NCBI RefSeq assembly: GCF_900101465.1
Contig: NZ_FMZM01000005.1
Location: 101,384-165,383 of the forward strand
Length of the DNA stretch: 64,000 nucleotides
Reading direction: 5' to 3'
Origin: Nocardioides lianchengensis
GTDB lineage: Bacteria > Actinomycetota > Actinomycetes > Propionibacteriales > Nocardioidaceae
The translations under genes and the position numbers were made by a program. This document shows, one piece after another, positions 47,772 through 56,108 of this stretch; within the stretch, counting starts at the first letter, position 1, and each line of letters begins with the position of its first letter. The notes beneath the pieces are model-generated. The model did no database searches, had not been told where the DNA came from, and saw only the letters and a program-made list of their open reading frames with translations.

Positions 47772-47831
47772 ATGAGCTATCCCCACGAAGCCACTCGCGG
47801 CGCTCGCGCCTCCGCGGGGGCCCCAGCATGA
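47772..47831 (+). CDS. Putative 19-aa leader peptide coupled to the sulfurtransferase
   Basis: ATG 47772 encodes MSYPHEATRGARASAGAPA and its TGA (47829-47831) overlaps the sulfurtransferase ATG 47828 as ATGA. CAGGAT ends 7 nt before ATG 47772, so this would be the leaderless start of the mRNA. The main gene lacks a clear Shine-Dalgarno site, so its translation may depend on terminating ribosomes. No Cys codon run is present. Not verified as expressed. Confidence 0.45.
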   Translation: MSYPHEATRGARASAGAPA

Positions 47832-48652
47832 GCCAACCGCTGATCTCCGGCATCGAGCTGCGTCTGCTCCTCGGCGGCGTCGCCGTCCTCGACGTGCGCT
47901 ACCGCCTGGGCGGGCCTCCCGGCCGCGAGGAGTACGACGCCGGCCACGTCCCCGGCGCCGTGTACGTCGACCTGGACACCGACCTGGCCGCGCCCGTGGG
48001 CGACGGCAGCCGCGGCCGGCACCCGCTGCCGGACCCCGAGGCGTTCCAGGCCGCGATGCGCCGGGCCGGGGTCCGCGAGGACGCTCCGGTCGTGGTCTAC
48101 GACGACTGGCAGGGACGGGCGGCGGCGCGGGCCTGGTGGCTGCTGCGCCACCACGGGCACCCCGATGTGCAGGTGCTCGACGGCGGCTGGCGGGCCTGGC
48201 TGGCCGCGGGCGGCGAGACCAGTCGGGTGGAGCCCGAGATCCTCCCCGGCGACTTCACCGCCCGGCCGGGAGCGATGCCGGTGGTCGACGCCGACGGGCT
48301 GCTCGACGTACCGGTGGTGGTGGACGCGCGGGCGCCGGAGCGCTACCGCGGCGAGGTCGAGCCGGTCGACCCGGTGGCGGGCCACGTGCCCGGTGCCGTG
48401 AACGTGCCGACGACGGTCAACATCGCCGCCGACGGGACCTTCCGCAGCCCCGAGGAGCTCCGGGCGCTCTACGCCGTGGAGGGCGTGACGGGGGAGCAGG
48501 AGACGGCGGTCTACTGCGGCTCCGGGGTCACCGCGGCCCACGACGTCCTCGCGCTCGAGGCCGCCGGCATCACGGCGGCGCTCTACCCGGGCAGCTGGAG
48601 CGAGTGGGTGAGCGACCCGGCCCGCCCGGTGGCTACCAGTGCACGCCCTTGA
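47828..48652 (+). CDS. Two-domain rhodanese sulfurtransferase (thiosulfate or 3-mercaptopyruvate type)
   Basis: The 274-residue protein has an inactive N-terminal rhodanese domain (VAVLDVRYRLGGPPGREEYDAGHVPGAVYVDLD) and a C-terminal catalytic one with GHVPGAVNVPTTVN and the active-site loop YCGSGVTA (Cys persulfide). CGSGVTA matches 3-mercaptopyruvate sulfurtransferases more than CRKGVTA rhodaneses. It moves sulfur to thiols or cyanide. Its start is coupled to an upstream 19-codon ORF, and its end overlaps the convergent reductase gene by 20 bp. Confidence 0.9.
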   Translation: MSQPLISGIELRLLLGGVAVLDVRYRLGGPPGREEYDAGHVPGAVYVDLDTDLAAPVGDGSRGRHPLPDPEAFQAAMRRAGVREDAPVVVYDDWQGRAAARAWWLLRHHGHPDVQVLDGGWRAWLAAGGETSRVEPEILPGDFTARPGAMPVVDADGLLDVPVVVDARAPERYRGEVEPVDPVAGHVPGAVNVPTTVNIAADGTFRSPEELRALYAVEGVTGEQETAVYCGSGVTAAHDVLALEAAGITAALYPGSWSEWVSDPARPVATSARP

Positions 48653-50621
48653 GGACGCGGGCCAGCATGATCTGCTCCGACTCGCGGCCGCCCGACGACT
48701 CGCCCTTGGCCGCCGCCGAGTCGGGGAACACGTGGTAGGCCAGGTTCAACACACGGAAGGCCAGCTTGGGCGCGACGGTGTGGACGACGGCGCCGGCGTT
48801 GCCGAGCAGCGTGTTGATCTCGTGGGGGCGCTCGACCATCGCCCGGACCACCAGGTCGGCCGCCTGCGCGGGTGAGATGGTGGGGAACTTGTCGTAGAGC
48901 TTGGTCGGCGCGATCATCGGCGTCCGCACCAGCGGCATGTGGATGCCGGTGAAGGTCACACCGTCGCCGACCAGCTCGGACGCGACCACGTTGCTCCACG
49001 AGTCCAGCGCGGCCTTGGAGGCGACGTACGCCGAGAACCGCGGCGGGTTGGTCTGCACGCCGATCGAGCTGACGTTGACCACGTGCCCCCGGCCCTGCTC
49101 CCGCATCAGCGGCAGCAGTCCCATCACGAGCCGGATCGCGCCGAAGTAGTTCAGCTGCATGGTCCGTTCGAAATCATGGAAGCGGTCGTGCGAGAGCCGC
49201 AGCGAGCGCCGGATCGACCGGCCCGCGTTGTTGACCACGACGTCGACCGACGGGAGCTCAGCGGCCAGCTGCTCGCAGAGCGCGTCGATGGCCTCCAGGT
49301 CGGAGAGGTCGCACGGGAAGACGTACGCCGTACCGCCGGCGCGCTCGATGAGCGCCCGGGTGTCCTCCAGCTTGTCCTTGCCGCGGGCCACCAGCACCGG
49401 GATCCCGCCGGCCTGGGCGACCTTCAGGGCCGTCACCTGTCCGATGCCGGAGGACGCCCCGGTGATGACGACGTGCTTGCCCGCGAGGGCCGCGCAGGTC
49501 GCCGGGTCGTCGGCGGTCGAGGTGTCGAGGTGCTCCTCCCACCACGTCCACAGCGTGCGCGCGTAGGAGTCGAGGACCGGCAGGGCGATCCCGGAGCCGG
49601 ACAGCGCCCTCAGGGTGCGGGTCGCGTCGAAGACCGGCACGAAGGCGGTGTGGGCGAGCACCTCTGCGGGGATGCCGACCTGTCGGGTGAGCAGGTCCAG
49701 CGCGCCCTGCACCGGGCCGACCTTCGCGATCGCGTTCAGCAGCCCGGCCGGCTGCAGCACGCGGGGCAGGAACCGGGTCACCGAGCGGTCCACCGGCGTC
49801 GCGAACCGGGGCGCGCCGGCAGCGGCGCAGAACGCGTTGACCAGGTCGACGACCGGCTGCGGGTCGGGATCGACGAGGTGGAAGGTCTCGCCGTCCCGGT
49901 CGGGCAGGTGCGCGAGGTGGTCCATCGCCTGCACGACGTAGTCGACGGGGACCACGTTGGTGTCGCCCAGATCGACGCCGATCAGCGGCAGCCAGGCGGG
50001 CAGCCGGTCGCGCATCAGCTTCATCAGCGGGAAGAAGTAGTAGGGCCCGTCGACCTTGTCCATCGCGCCGGTGCGCGAGTCGCCGACGACGATCGCCGGG
50101 CGGTACACCCGCCACGGCACCGCCGAGGAGTAGCGCACCAGCTTCTCGGACTCGTGCTTGGTCCGGTGGTACGGCGAGGGCAGGGTCTGGCCCTCGTCGA
50201 ACATGGTCTCGTCGAAGCGGCCGGCGTACTCGCCCGCCGCGGCGACCGAGGAGACGTGGTGGAAACAGCCCACTCGGAGGGCCTCGGCGAGGTCGAGGGC
50301 GTGCCGGGTGCCGTCGACGTTCATCGTCTGGTTGGTCGCGTCGTCGGCGGTCATGTCGTAGACGGCGGCGACGTGGAAGAAGTGCTCGATCCCGCCCGCG
50401 TGCGCGGTCACCCAGGCGTCGTCGACCCCGAGCCCCGGCTCGGTGAGGTCGCCGACGACGGGCACCACCCGGTCGCTGCCCCAGCCGAGCACCAGCGCGT
50501 CGAGCCGGTCGCGGGAGCCCGCACGGACCAGGACGAAGACCTCGCCGGTCCGCTCGTCGAGCAGCCGCTGGACGAGATGCCTCCCGATGAACCCTGTGGC
50601 GCCGGTCACGAGGTACGACAT
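48633..50621 (-). CDS. Two-domain fatty acyl-CoA reductase-like SDR protein
   Basis: The 662-residue protein has an N-terminal NAD-binding 4 (male sterility-type) domain with VTGATGFIGRHLVQRL and the catalytic YHRTKHESE, and a C-terminal short-chain dehydrogenase with TGASSGIGQVTALKVA, NNAGRSIRRSL and Ser-Tyr-Lys as in SSIGVQ and YVASKAAL. This two-domain layout is that of mycobacterial and Acinetobacter acyl-CoA reductases that make fatty aldehydes or alcohols for wax esters; which reaction occurs here is not settled. ATG 50621. Confidence 0.88.
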   Translation of the reverse strand: MSYLVTGATGFIGRHLVQRLLDERTGEVFVLVRAGSRDRLDALVLGWGSDRVVPVVGDLTEPGLGVDDAWVTAHAGGIEHFFHVAAVYDMTADDATNQTMNVDGTRHALDLAEALRVGCFHHVSSVAAAGEYAGRFDETMFDEGQTLPSPYHRTKHESEKLVRYSSAVPWRVYRPAIVVGDSRTGAMDKVDGPYYFFPLMKLMRDRLPAWLPLIGVDLGDTNVVPVDYVVQAMDHLAHLPDRDGETFHLVDPDPQPVVDLVNAFCAAAGAPRFATPVDRSVTRFLPRVLQPAGLLNAIAKVGPVQGALDLLTRQVGIPAEVLAHTAFVPVFDATRTLRALSGSGIALPVLDSYARTLWTWWEEHLDTSTADDPATCAALAGKHVVITGASSGIGQVTALKVAQAGGIPVLVARGKDKLEDTRALIERAGGTAYVFPCDLSDLEAIDALCEQLAAELPSVDVVVNNAGRSIRRSLRLSHDRFHDFERTMQLNYFGAIRLVMGLLPLMREQGRGHVVNVSSIGVQTNPPRFSAYVASKAALDSWSNVVASELVGDGVTFTGIHMPLVRTPMIAPTKLYDKFPTISPAQAADLVVRAMVERPHEINTLLGNAGAVVHTVAPKLAFRVLNLAYHVFPDSAAAKGESSGGRESEQIMLARVLKGVHW

Positions 50622-50649
50622 GACCGGAGCGTAGGCCCCCGGGCCGGGT

Positions 50650-51630
50650 TCAGTCCTGCTTGCCGCCGCCGAACATGATCTCGTCCCAGCTCGGCACGGA
50701 CGCCCGGCCACCCTTCTTGCGCACCGGGCGGCGCGCGGGCGGCTCGTCGTCGGCGGGCGTCGGCTCGGCCGGCGCCTGGTCGGTGGGCTCCGGGTCGGGG
50801 TCCTGGGCCGCGGCGTCGGCCGCCTCGTCGGCGATCTCCGACTCGTCGACCCCGGGCCTCTCGTCGAGGAACGCCTCGAGCGGCTGCTCCAGCAGGGGCT
50901 CGTCACGGGACTCGTCACGGCGCTCGTCGCGCACAAGCCCGATGACGTCGTCACCCAGCGGCAGCTCGTCGGCGGCGGGGGTGGCCTGCCGGCGCTGGCG
51001 CGCCCGCTCCAGGTCGTCGCGGGGGGTGGGGACGTCGGCCGGCACCGTCGCGATCAGGTCGCCGACCAGCCAGCGGGCGTCCTCGTCGTCGAGGACGACG
51101 TAGTTGCCGGGGGCGTCGAAGGTGAAGTGGGCGGTGCCGGACCGGGCGCTCGAGGCGTACTCGGCGGCCAGCGTCCAGCGGCCGTCCTCGCGGCGCCAGG
51201 CGTCCCACTCGACGGTTTCGGCGCGCACGTTGAGGGGGCGCAGCTGGGCGGCCACGGCGTCGCCGAGGGTGCGCGCGGACCCCGAGGACTCGCCGGAGCG
51301 TCGTACGGACGAGCGCTGGGCGCGCTCGGCGACGTGCTGCCGCTCCGCCAGGACGGGCCCGGCGAACGGCATGATCTTCTCGACCGTGCTGCCCGCCGCC
51401 TGCGCGACGGACTCTGCGGACTCACCGGCCCGGATCCGGGCCTGGATGTCCCGGGGGCGCAGCGTGCTGTCCATGCGTACCTCTCCCTGTGCGGGTCGTG
51501 CTGGGGGACCGCCCGGGAGGGCGGCCCGAAGGCGGGCGTCGGCGTCGAGGGTGAACTCCTCCCCGGTGTCGTCGACCATCAGCAGGAGCTTCCCGTCCTC
51601 GCTGACGCCCACGAAGGTGAGGTGCGCCAT
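50650..51630 (-). CDS. sepH: Septation protein SepH
   Basis: The 326-residue protein starts with the DUF3071 domain (MAHLTFVGVSEDGKLLLMVDDTGEEFTL, RPRDIQARIRAGESAESVAQAAG helix-turn-helix-like), a central AEYASSARSGTAHFTFDAPGNYVVLDDE, and an acidic Pro/Asp-rich linker ending in the conserved PSWDEIMFGG. In Streptomyces SepH binds FtsZ and promotes its assembly at septa. A divergent start for the TRIC channel lies 88 bp away. Confidence 0.92.
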   Translation of the reverse strand: MAHLTFVGVSEDGKLLLMVDDTGEEFTLDADARLRAALPGGPPARPAQGEVRMDSTLRPRDIQARIRAGESAESVAQAAGSTVEKIMPFAGPVLAERQHVAERAQRSSVRRSGESSGSARTLGDAVAAQLRPLNVRAETVEWDAWRREDGRWTLAAEYASSARSGTAHFTFDAPGNYVVLDDEDARWLVGDLIATVPADVPTPRDDLERARQRRQATPAADELPLGDDVIGLVRDERRDESRDEPLLEQPLEAFLDERPGVDESEIADEAADAAAQDPDPEPTDQAPAEPTPADDEPPARRPVRKKGGRASVPSWDEIMFGGGKQD

Positions 51631-51706
51631 GAGGTCGTCGGCTCCGTCCCGGTCGATGCTCGTCTTCGGTTCGCCGAGCCTACGCCAGCGGGGGTCCCGG
51701 GCTCGG

Positions 51707-51712
51707 TAGCCT
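51707..51712 (+). promoter_or_regulatory. Leaderless -10 box (TAGCCT) for the TRIC gene
   Basis: TAGCCT ends 6 nt before GTG 51719. A minus-strand TAGGCT for sepH lies at about 51678, so promoters are close together. Confidence 0.5.
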
Positions 51713-51718
51713 CGCCCT

Positions 51719-52336
51719 GTGCCGACCCTCGTCGTGCTCGACCTCGTCGGCATCTTCGTCTTCGCCATCTCCGGCGCGCTGGTCGCGGTGCGCAAGGACC
51801 TCGACGTCTTCGGCGTCCTGGTCCTGGCCGGTACGACGGGCCTCGGCGGCGGCTTCCTGCGCGACGTGCTCATCGACGCGACCCCGCCGGCGGCGCTGGC
51901 CGACTGGCGCTACCTGCTCGTCCCGCTCGGCGCGGGCCTGCTGGTCTTCCGTTTCCACCCGACGCTCGGCCGCCTCGAGCGGACGGTGAACGTCTTCGAC
52001 GCCTTCGGCTTGGCCCTGTTCTGCGTGGCCGGCGCGCTCAAGGCGCTCGACTACGGCCTCAGCCCGCTCCCGGCGGCCCTGATGGGCATGGTCACCGGCA
52101 TCGGCGGCGGGATGCTCCGCGACCTCCTGGCCGGCCGCGTGCCCGTGGTCTTCCGGGGCGAGCTCTACGCGATCCCGGCCCTCGCCGGGGCGATGGTCGC
52201 CGTCCTCGGCACCCGCGCGGAGCTGCCCGAGGTGCTCGTCACGATCGCCGGAGCGTCGGTCTGCCTGGTCTGGCGGTTGCTCGCCATCTGGCGGAACTGG
52301 CAGGCCCCGATGCCCACGGGGCCCGCCAGCGTGTGA
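51719..52336 (+). CDS. Trimeric intracellular cation (TRIC) channel family protein
   Basis: The 205-residue membrane protein has seven helices and two internal repeats with the family glycine motif: TTGLGGGFLRDVLI and GIGGGMLRDLLAG. Prokaryotic TRIC (UPF0126) proteins are potassium-permeable channels. GTG 51719, 6 nt after TAGCCT, is probably leaderless. Confidence 0.92.
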   Translation: MPTLVVLDLVGIFVFAISGALVAVRKDLDVFGVLVLAGTTGLGGGFLRDVLIDATPPAALADWRYLLVPLGAGLLVFRFHPTLGRLERTVNVFDAFGLALFCVAGALKALDYGLSPLPAALMGMVTGIGGGMLRDLLAGRVPVVFRGELYAIPALAGAMVAVLGTRAELPEVLVTIAGASVCLVWRLLAIWRNWQAPMPTGPASV

Positions 52337-52337
52337 G

Positions 52338-53438
52338 TCAGTCGCCGGTGCCGGCGTCCACGGTCTCGTAGGCCGGCATGCCCCACGGCAGCAGGCGGTC
52401 CGAGTTCAGGTCGGCCACCGTGCCGATCTGGGTCACCGGCTCGCACGTCCCGGATGGGACAGCGCAGGCCAGGACCTCCAGGGTGTCGCTCGGCTGCTCG
52501 CCGCCCGCCACCACCAGCACCGTGTCGGCGTCGAGCCAGCCGTACGCCGAGCCGAGCTCGGCGTCGACGTCGATCGGGACCCGGTCGCCGGTGCGGGTGT
52601 CGAAGACCTCGGGCCGGCGGTTCTCGCCGATGATCGCCACCCAGTCCGCGTCCGGCGCGAGAGCGGCGACGCCTGCGCCCGCGTCAGGGACGAGGGGTAC
52701 GTCGTCCTGCCCGGGGCGGGACACGAATGGGCCGGTGGGGTCGCCGGGGTTCGACACGAGGACCCCGTCCTCCGCCGCCAGCACCGTGCCCCGGTCCGCC
52801 GCAGGGACGACGCGGGTCTCGCCGGTCGCCAGGTCGCCCGCCATCGCCCCGCTCTCGGTGATCCAGTAGGCGGTGCCGCCGTCGACGGCGGCCGGCTGGA
52901 GTACTCCCGCGCCGATCCGCGTGGTCTCGCCGGTGTGCTGGTCGAGGACGGCCAGCGTGGTGCCGCCGTCTCGTTCCTCGACCCACGCGGCGAGCCCGTC
53001 GTCGTGATCGGCGACCAAACGCACCCCGCCTGGCTTTCGCACTGTCGTGCCGACCCGGGTCACCCTGTCGCCGTCGACCGACCAGACCCCGAGCCCGGAC
53101 ACCACCACGAATCCGGCGTCGGTATGGACGAACGCCTCGACCGGGCGCCCGACGTCCACCACGGTGTCGCCGTAGTGGATCACCGAGCCCTCGGACCAGG
53201 AGACCCTGGCCTCGGCGTACGGGCCTGCGGGGTCGATGGTGCCGACGTCGCCGGGCCTCGCGACCCAGAGCGCGACGACAGCGACCACGGCCAGGGCGAC
53301 CAGTCCTCCCAGCACCGTGACGCCACGGCGGCGCCGCACCCGGCGATCTCCGGTGCGGGTGATCGCGTCGAGGTCCACCGGCGCGAAGTCCGGGTTGGTC
53401 GCCTGCTCGTGCAGCAGGGTCCTCAGGTTCTGGTCCAT
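52338..53438 (-). CDS. Membrane protein with extracytoplasmic beta-propeller-like domain, probable ECF-sigma partner
   Basis: The 366-residue protein has a short cytoplasmic N-terminus (MDQNLRTLLHEQATNPDFAPVDLDAI), one membrane helix at about 38-60 (GVTVLGGLVALAVVAVVALWV) and a large extracytoplasmic part of repeated 40-residue beta units that look like a propeller. It starts 2 bp after the sigma-factor stop, so the two are coupled. The layout resembles anti-sigma partners of SigE-family ECF factors, but no zinc anti-sigma (HxxxCxxC) motif is present, so a regulatory role is inferred. Confidence 0.75.
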   Translation of the reverse strand: MDQNLRTLLHEQATNPDFAPVDLDAITRTGDRRVRRRRGVTVLGGLVALAVVAVVALWVARPGDVGTIDPAGPYAEARVSWSEGSVIHYGDTVVDVGRPVEAFVHTDAGFVVVSGLGVWSVDGDRVTRVGTTVRKPGGVRLVADHDDGLAAWVEERDGGTTLAVLDQHTGETTRIGAGVLQPAAVDGGTAYWITESGAMAGDLATGETRVVPAADRGTVLAAEDGVLVSNPGDPTGPFVSRPGQDDVPLVPDAGAGVAALAPDADWVAIIGENRRPEVFDTRTGDRVPIDVDAELGSAYGWLDADTVLVVAGGEQPSDTLEVLACAVPSGTCEPVTQIGTVADLNSDRLLPWGMPAYETVDAGTGD

Positions 53439-53440
53439 CG

Positions 53441-53962
53441 TCAGCGTCCCGTCGTCAGCAGGTCGAGGGGGAGACCGTCGTCGCCGAGCCGCTCGCGCAG
53501 CTTGGCCAGGCCGGCGGCGACCTGACTCTTCACGGTCCCGACCGCGCAGCCCATGGCCGCGGCGGTCTGGGCCTCCGTGAGGTCCTCGTAGTAGCGCAGC
53601 ACCACGGCGGCACGTTGACGCACGGGCAGCTCCAGCAGTGCCTGCCACACCCACGCGCGTTCGCTCACCGCGTCCTCAGACCCCGCGGTCGCCTGCTCCG
53701 GGAGGTGATCCGCCGGGAGCTCCGACCAGCTCCTACGCCGGAACCAGCTGATCGCGGTCGTGGTGATCGCCTTGCGGGTGTAGGCCTCGGCGTTGGCGGG
53801 GTCGCGCAGCCGCGGCCAGGCGATGTACGTCTTGGTCAAGGCCTCCTGGACCAGGTCCTGGGCCAGGCCCGCGTCGCCGACCATGAGGTACGCCGCCCGC
53901 TGCAGCGCGGGGCCGCGTGCGGTGACGAACTCGGTGAAGGCGTCGCGATCACGGGCCGCCAT
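53441..53962 (-). CDS. SigE-family ECF RNA polymerase sigma factor
   Basis: The 173-residue protein has region 2 (AQDLVQEALTKTYIAWPRL) and region 4 (LPVRQRAAVVLRYYEDLTEAQTAAAMGCAVGTVKSQVAAGLAKLRERL) with the HTH. This is the actinobacterial SigE-type ECF group, usually followed by a membrane protein, as here. GGGGAG precedes ATG 53962. Its own target promoters are unknown, and there is no evidence that it reads the three GGGAAT-N17-CGTTG promoters seen in this window. Confidence 0.88.
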   Translation of the reverse strand: MAARDRDAFTEFVTARGPALQRAAYLMVGDAGLAQDLVQEALTKTYIAWPRLRDPANAEAYTRKAITTTAISWFRRRSWSELPADHLPEQATAGSEDAVSERAWVWQALLELPVRQRAAVVLRYYEDLTEAQTAAAMGCAVGTVKSQVAAGLAKLRERLGDDGLPLDLLTTGR

Positions 53963-54029
53963 CGGCTCTCCCCTCGTCCCGGAGCAGGATGCCCCGTCGC
54001 CACCCAGACGCGCCGGGATCCCCGAAAGG

Positions 54030-54072
54030 TTCGACCAAAATCCGATGATTCTGTCGGTGCCGTGCGGTCGAA
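54030..54072. promoter_or_regulatory. Inverted repeat TTCGACC/GGTCGAA before the ABC genes
   Basis: TTCGACC (54030-54036) and GGTCGAA (54066-54072) are separated by 29 bp, with GGTCGAA ending 6 nt before ATG 54079. It may be an operator or simply the promoter region between the divergent ECF and ABC genes. Confidence 0.35.
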
Positions 54073-54078
54073 TGAGGC

Positions 54079-55056
54079 ATGGACCTCGCGATCGAGACCC
54101 ACGGGCTCGTCAAGACCTTCGGAGACAACCGCGCCGTCGACGGCGTCGACCTCGCCATCCGGGCGGGCGGCGTCTACGGCGTCCTCGGCCCCAACGGCGC
54201 CGGGAAGACCACCACCATCAAGATGCTGGCGACGTTGCTGGTGCCCGACGGGGGCACGGCGACGGTGCTGGGTCACGACGTGGTCCGGGAGGCGCCCGAC
54301 GTGCGCGCCCGGGTCGCGATGACCGGGCAGTTCGCGTCCCTCGACGAGGACCTCACCGGCCTGGAGAACCTCGTCCTGCTGGCCCGCCTCTACGGCTACG
54401 GCAAGGCCGCGGCCAAAGAGCGGGGGATGCAGCTGCTGGAGGCCTTCGACCTCGCCGAGTCGGCGAAGAAGCAGGTGAAGGCCTACTCCGGCGGCATGCG
54501 GCGACGCATCGACATCGCCGGGTCGATCGTGGTCCGGCCCGACCTGATGTTCCTCGACGAGCCGACGACCGGGCTCGACCCCCGCAGCCGCAACCAGGTC
54601 TGGGAGATCGTGCGCGGGCTGGTCGGGGCAGGGACGACGATCCTGCTGACCACTCAGTACCTCGAGGAGGCCGACCAGCTGGCCGACCGGATCGCGGTGA
54701 TCGACCACGGGCGGGTGATCGCCGAGGGCACCAGCGGCGAGCTGAAGGCCTCGGTCGGCTCCGGCGCGGTCCGGGTCCGGGTCGCCGACCCCGGCGACCG
54801 GGAGGAGGTGGCCCGACTGCTGGCCGAGACGCTCGCGGCCGAGCCGGTCCTCGAGCCCGACGGGACCACGGTGACGCTGCGGGTCGACGACCCGACCGCC
54901 GTCGCCGGCGCGCTGCAGCGGGTGGGCGACCGCGGCCTGCGGGTCAACGAGTACAGCCTCGGCCAGCCCAGCCTCGACGAGGTGTTCCTGGCCCTCACCG
55001 GACGTCCGGCCGAGGAGAGCGCGACCGAGACCCAGGACCAGGAGGTCCCCGCATGA
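54079..55056 (+). CDS. ABC transporter ATP-binding protein, DrrA-like
   Basis: The 325-residue protein has Walker [11 protein letters not shown] (about 35-44), the Q-loop [17 protein letters not shown], signature [15 protein letters not shown], Walker [14 protein letters not shown] and the switch His-like [14 protein letters not shown]. The DrrA C-terminal domain ([20 protein letters not shown]) is present. It powers export of a drug or hydrophobic metabolite with the permease encoded downstream by ATGA overlap. Confidence 0.93.
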   Translation: MDLAIETHGLVKTFGDNRAVDGVDLAIRAGGVYGVLGPNGAGKTTTIKMLATLLVPDGGTATVLGHDVVREAPDVRARVAMTGQFASLDEDLTGLENLVLLARLYGYGKAAAKERGMQLLEAFDLAESAKKQVKAYSGGMRRRIDIAGSIVVRPDLMFLDEPTTGLDPRSRNQVWEIVRGLVGAGTTILLTTQYLEEADQLADRIAVIDHGRVIAEGTSGELKASVGSGAVRVRVADPGDREEVARLLAETLAAEPVLEPDGTTVTLRVDDPTAVAGALQRVGDRGLRVNEYSLGQPSLDEVFLALTGRPAEESATETQDQEVPA

Positions 55057-55889
55057 CCACCGAGACCCGCGAGCCGACCCGCTCGCTCGACGCCAGCGTC
55101 ATCGCCGCGCTCGGGGCCGCCGAGCGCCCGCCGCGGGCCAACGCGGTCAGCTCCTCGCTCACCTTCGGGTGGCGGGCGCTGCTGAAGATCAAGCACGTCC
55201 CCGAGCAGCTCTTCGACGTGACGATGTTCCCGATCCTCTTCACGCTGATGTTCACCTACGTCTTCGGCGGAGCCATCTCGGGCTCGACGGGGGACTACCT
55301 CCAGTACGCGCTGCCCGGCATCCTCACCCAGACCGTCGTCTTCATCACGATGTACACCGGCCTGACCATCAACACCGACATCGACAAGGGCGTCTTCGAC
55401 CGGTTCCGGTCGCTGCCCGTCTGGCGGGCCTCGCTGCTGGTCGGGGCGCTGCTCGGCGACACGCTGCGCTACGGGCTGGCGTCGTTCATGGTCCTGGTCG
55501 TGGGGGTGCTGATCGGCTACCGCGCGCCCGGTGGCTTCCTCGGTGTCATCCTGGCCGTGCTCCTGCTGCTGGTCTTCTGCTTCTCGCTCAGCTGGCTGTG
55601 GCTGATCGTCGGACTGAAGGTCCGCAGCCCCAATGCCGTGATGGGCACGTCGATGATGGTGCTCTTCCCGCTCACCTTCATCAGCTCGGTCTTCGCCCCG
55701 CCGGAGACCATGCCGGGCTGGCTGCAGGCCTTCGTCGACGTGAACCCGGTGACCCTGCTCTGCGAGGCGGCCCGTGGCCTGATGGACGACGCCCCCGACA
55801 GCGGCGACATCCTGATCGTGCTGGTGCTCTCGGCGGTCATCACGGCCGTCTTCGCGCCGATCGCGCTCCGGCTCTACAACACGAAGTGA
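55053..55889 (+). CDS. ABC transporter permease, DrrB-like
   Basis: The 278-residue ABC-2 type permease has six hydrophobic helices ([40 protein letters not shown], and others) and the DrrB motif [25 protein letters not shown]. It forms the membrane half of the exporter; its start overlaps the ATPase stop by 4 bp (ATGA). A REP cluster follows. Confidence 0.93.
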   Translation: MTTETREPTRSLDASVIAALGAAERPPRANAVSSSLTFGWRALLKIKHVPEQLFDVTMFPILFTLMFTYVFGGAISGSTGDYLQYALPGILTQTVVFITMYTGLTINTDIDKGVFDRFRSLPVWRASLLVGALLGDTLRYGLASFMVLVVGVLIGYRAPGGFLGVILAVLLLLVFCFSLSWLWLIVGLKVRSPNAVMGTSMMVLFPLTFISSVFAPPETMPGWLQAFVDVNPVTLLCEAARGLMDDAPDSGDILIVLVLSAVITAVFAPIALRLYNTK

Positions 55890-55897
55890 GCGCCCTC

Positions 55898-56093
55898 GTC
55901 GGGAGCGACGAAGGAGCTCCCGACGAGAGCAGGCGCCAGGTCGAGTAGCCCCGCGACCGACGAAGGAGGTCGCGACGGGACGTATCGAGACCCTGACCGA
56001 GGGGTCTCGATACGCTCGCTGGCGCTCGCTACTCGACCAGCGAACTGCTACTCGCTCGCTACTCGACCAGCGAGGCCACTACTCGACCAGCGA
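55898..56093. repeat. Cluster of REP-like hairpins and tandem CTACTCGACCAGCGA copies
   Basis: Hairpins: GTCGGGAGC/GCTCCCGAC (55898-55924), GCGACC/GGTCGC (55953-55973) and a 12-bp GTATCGAGACCC/GGGTCTCGATAC (55982-56013). Outer GGTCGAGTAG (55939-55948) pairs with CTACTCGACC (56029-56038). CTACTCGACCAGCGA repeats at 56029, 56059 and 56079. This lies between the ABC genes and the convergent oxidase gene. Confidence 0.85.
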
Positions 56094-56108
56094 GGCCGGG
56101 GTGCGGCG

